A stretch of 9,517 bases of DNA from Flavobacteriales bacterium. GTDB lineage: Bacteria > Bacteroidota > Bacteroidia > Flavobacteriales > Flavobacteriaceae. Shown here in pieces: positions 7,677 through 9,517 of this stretch. Where the stretch lies: contig JALVKK010000213.1 of the NCBI GenBank assembly GCA_027033875.1, forward strand, positions 1-9,517, written 5' to 3'. Below the pieces are notes generated by a model. The model ran no database searches. It had not been told where the DNA came from and worked only from the letters and a program-made list of their open reading frames with translations. The position numbers and the translations under genes were made by a program. Every line of letters begins with the position of its first letter. The first letter of the stretch is position 1.

Positions 7677-9517
7677 TTGGACAAAAAGCCCCATATTATT
7701 GTTGATGTAGAGCGGATGAAGCATCCCTTTACGGGTTTATATTATTACTGTAAAAATTTAGCCGTAAATCTTCAAAAATATCATAGCGATAAATTTTATT
7801 TTTATTTTTTTACCTATCCGAAAGTCAAATTTCCCGGATTTCTTAATAAAATAAATCGTTCGCAGTTGGATAAATTTTATTTAACCAAACCCAACAAATA
7901 CGAACTTTGGCATGCAACTTGGCAAGACACCAAGTACGTCCCGAAAAATAATATAAAATTTGTCTATACGATTCATGATTTGAATTTTTTATATACTGAT
8001 AAACCGGATTATAAAAAGAAAAAATTATTACAAGCAGTTCAAGAAAAAATTGATCGGGCTGATGCAATTACCGTAATTTCAAATTTTGTTAAAAATGATA
8101 TCATAAAACATTTAGATACACGGGGAAAAGAAATTTATGTGATATATAATGGTGTTGAAGTCAATAAATATCCTTTTTTCGATAAACCAAAATACCGTCC
8201 CGAAAAAAAATTTTTGTTTACGGTAGGAACAGTTTTATATAAAAAACATTTTCATATTCTTCCGCGTTTGTTAGTTAACAATGACTTTGAATTGATTATC
8301 GGTGGTATTCATCCCGATAAGTCATATATAGACAAAATATGGAAAGAAGCTGAAAAATTCGGTGTTAAAGATCGTGTTTATCTGACCGGTTCTGTCAGTG
8401 ATGAAGAGAAATATTGGTATATGAAACATGCCGAAGCTTTTTTATTTCCGTCTATTTCAGAAGGATTCGGACTACCTCCTATTGAAGCTATGCGACTTGG
8501 AAAACCTGTTTTTCTTTCCACTTACACCAGTTTGCCCGAAGTTGGTGGCGATAAAGCCTATTACTTTGAGAATTTTGAACCACAGCAGATGCAAAAGGTT
8601 TTGGAAGAAGGCTTGAAAGATTATTATCAAAACAACAGAAAAAAAGAAATTATCAATTGGAGTAAACAATTTACTTGGGAAAAAGCCACACGAGAATATG
8701 TTAAAGTCTATCAAAGAACATTGGGACTTCCCATAAAAGTAAATTCTAACCGTAAGCAACGAGAAAAAGTTACTGCAATTATTCCGACATTAAATGAAGA
8801 AAAAAATATACTTAGAGCTATTAATCAAGTTGATTGGGCAGATGAAATAATCGTTATAGACTCTTATAGTAGTGACAAAACTGTTGAAATATCTATAAAA
8901 ATGGGAGCGCGTGTTTTACAACGCAGATTCGATGATTTTTCATCACAAAAAAATTATGCTGTTTCTCAAGCTAAATACGATTGGATTTTTATTTTAGATG
9001 CTGATGAACAAATCAGTGAAGATTTAAAATTGGAAATTATAGATAAACTTTACAATATAGATCAAGTAAAAGGCTTTTGGATACCCCGGCACAACTATTT
9101 TCCTGATAAAAAAGTCAATTTCAGTGGTTGGAAAAATGACAAAGTTTTACGACTGTTTAATCGAAATTCTTGTAGTTATAATGGCAAATTGGTTCACGAA
9201 GAAGTTAATTGCAATGGAAAAATCGGATATCTTTCGATGCCTCTACTACACCATACTTACAAAAGTTATGATGATTATATAAAGAAAATTAACCATTATG
9301 CTGAACTAAAAGCAAAAGAACTTTATAACAAAAACATTAAACCAAATTTTTTTCTAGGTTATATCAAACCGGCTTATAGGTTTTTTTATCACTATATCAT
9401 TTCATTAGGTTTTTTAGATGGTAAAACAGGTTGGATTATAGCAATTATCAGTGCTAAAAGTATGCGAAAACGCTATCTTAAATTGAAGGAATTGTATAAA
9501 ACTGAGGAAATGAGGAA
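7677..9517 (+). CDS. GT4-GT2 fusion glycosyltransferase, 3' end outside window
   Basis: The frame is open from 7623 (after TAA 7620-7622) to the window end, giving at least 613 residues from TTG 7677. No ATG occurs before 7716, and starting there would cut off the first beta strand (HIIVDVERM), so a TTG start is likely: 7677 (A-rich leader, length like relatives) or 7656 (TTGA overlap with the previous stop). Residues 1-350 are a complete GT4 unit: TGLYYY loop, TIHDL (H100, D101), FTVGTVLYKKHF (K189, K190), and SEGFGLPPIE with EX7E at E262/E270. A short basic linker (350-364) leads to a GT2 domain (365-613): TAIIPTLNEE, IVIDSYSSDKT, LDADE (D441, D443), LVHEEV, and GFLDGKTG near the end. This is the WaaE/KdtX-like subgroup, which adds sugars to lipopolysaccharide core or similar acceptors. 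The GT2 part is about full family length, so the true stop is probably close. It likely performs two successive sugar transfers. Confidence 0.87.
   Translation, partial: MDKKPHIIVDVERMKHPFTGLYYYCKNLAVNLQKYHSDKFYFYFFTYPKVKFPGFLNKINRSQLDKFYLTKPNKYELWHATWQDTKYVPKNNIKFVYTIHDLNFLYTDKPDYKKKKLLQAVQEKIDRADAITVISNFVKNDIIKHLDTRGKEIYVIYNGVEVNKYPFFDKPKYRPEKKFLFTVGTVLYKKHFHILPRLLVNNDFELIIGGIHPDKSYIDKIWKEAEKFGVKDRVYLTGSVSDEEKYWYMKHAEAFLFPSISEGFGLPPIEAMRLGKPVFLSTYTSLPEVGGDKAYYFENFEPQQMQKVLEEGLKDYYQNNRKKEIINWSKQFTWEKATREYVKVYQRTLGLPIKVNSNRKQREKVTAIIPTLNEEKNILRAINQVDWADEIIVIDSYSSDKTVEISIKMGARVLQRRFDDFSSQKNYAVSQAKYDWIFILDADEQISEDLKLEIIDKLYNIDQVKGFWIPRHNYFPDKKVNFSGWKNDKVLRLFNRNSCSYNGKLVHEEVNCNGKIGYLSMPLLHHTYKSYDDYIKKINHYAELKAKELYNKNIKPNFFLGYIKPAYRFFYHYIISLGFLDGKTGWIIAIISAKSMRKRYLKLKELYKTEEMR

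Noticed and set aside
8428..8759. Small open frames on both strands inside the fusion gene
   Set aside because: They lie in other frames of a continuous coding region with clear GT4 and GT2 motifs and have no recognisable content.

Overview
The window looks like chromosomal DNA of a low-GC member of the Bacteroidota, probably Flavobacteriia-like. The evidence is a protein with a type IX secretion (T9SS) C-terminal sorting domain, a GSCFA-family gene end, A-rich start regions without Shine-Dalgarno motifs, and promoter elements of the Bacteroidota type (TTTG, 19 bases, TAnnTTTG). No RNA gene, mobile element or CRISPR array was seen. All real genes lie on the + strand.

Layout: (1) 1-252 is the 3' end of a GSCFA-domain gene cut by the window edge. 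(2) 253-846 is a very AT-rich non-coding stretch. It carries an 18-bp perfect direct repeat whose second copy lies inside a near-consensus promoter. (3) 847-2604 encodes a secreted multidomain protein: signal peptide, jelly-roll/MAM-like domain, CARDB-like domain, Omp28-like thioredoxin-fold domain with CSPC, and T9SS type A sorting tail. It ends at a strong intrinsic terminator (2631-2666). (4) From 2902 to the right edge runs a tightly packed surface-polysaccharide operon of five genes: a GT2 glycosyltransferase with an extra N-terminal domain, an FrhB-like iron-sulfur protein, a polysaccharide pyruvyl transferase family protein, a GT4 glycosyltransferase, and a long GT4-GT2 fusion that runs off the window.

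The first four operon genes overlap (ATGA at 3930-3933, 19 bases at 5279-5297, ATGA at 6535-6538), so they are probably translationally coupled. Together they look like part of a locus that builds an extracellular or lipopolysaccharide-type glycan: three genes carry four glycosyltransferase domains, and the FrhB-like/pyruvyl-transferase pair probably decorates a sugar. The last gene is easy to miss because it has no ATG before its first beta strand and no stop inside the window, but its frame is open without interruption from 7623 to 9517.

The most interesting points are the GT4-GT2 fusion with an apparent TTG start, the F420-type redox protein coupled to a pyruvyl transferase in a sugar operon, the unnamed N-terminal domain of the first GT2, and the repeated promoter-sized element upstream of the T9SS protein. 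I found no clear sign of an entirely new system.
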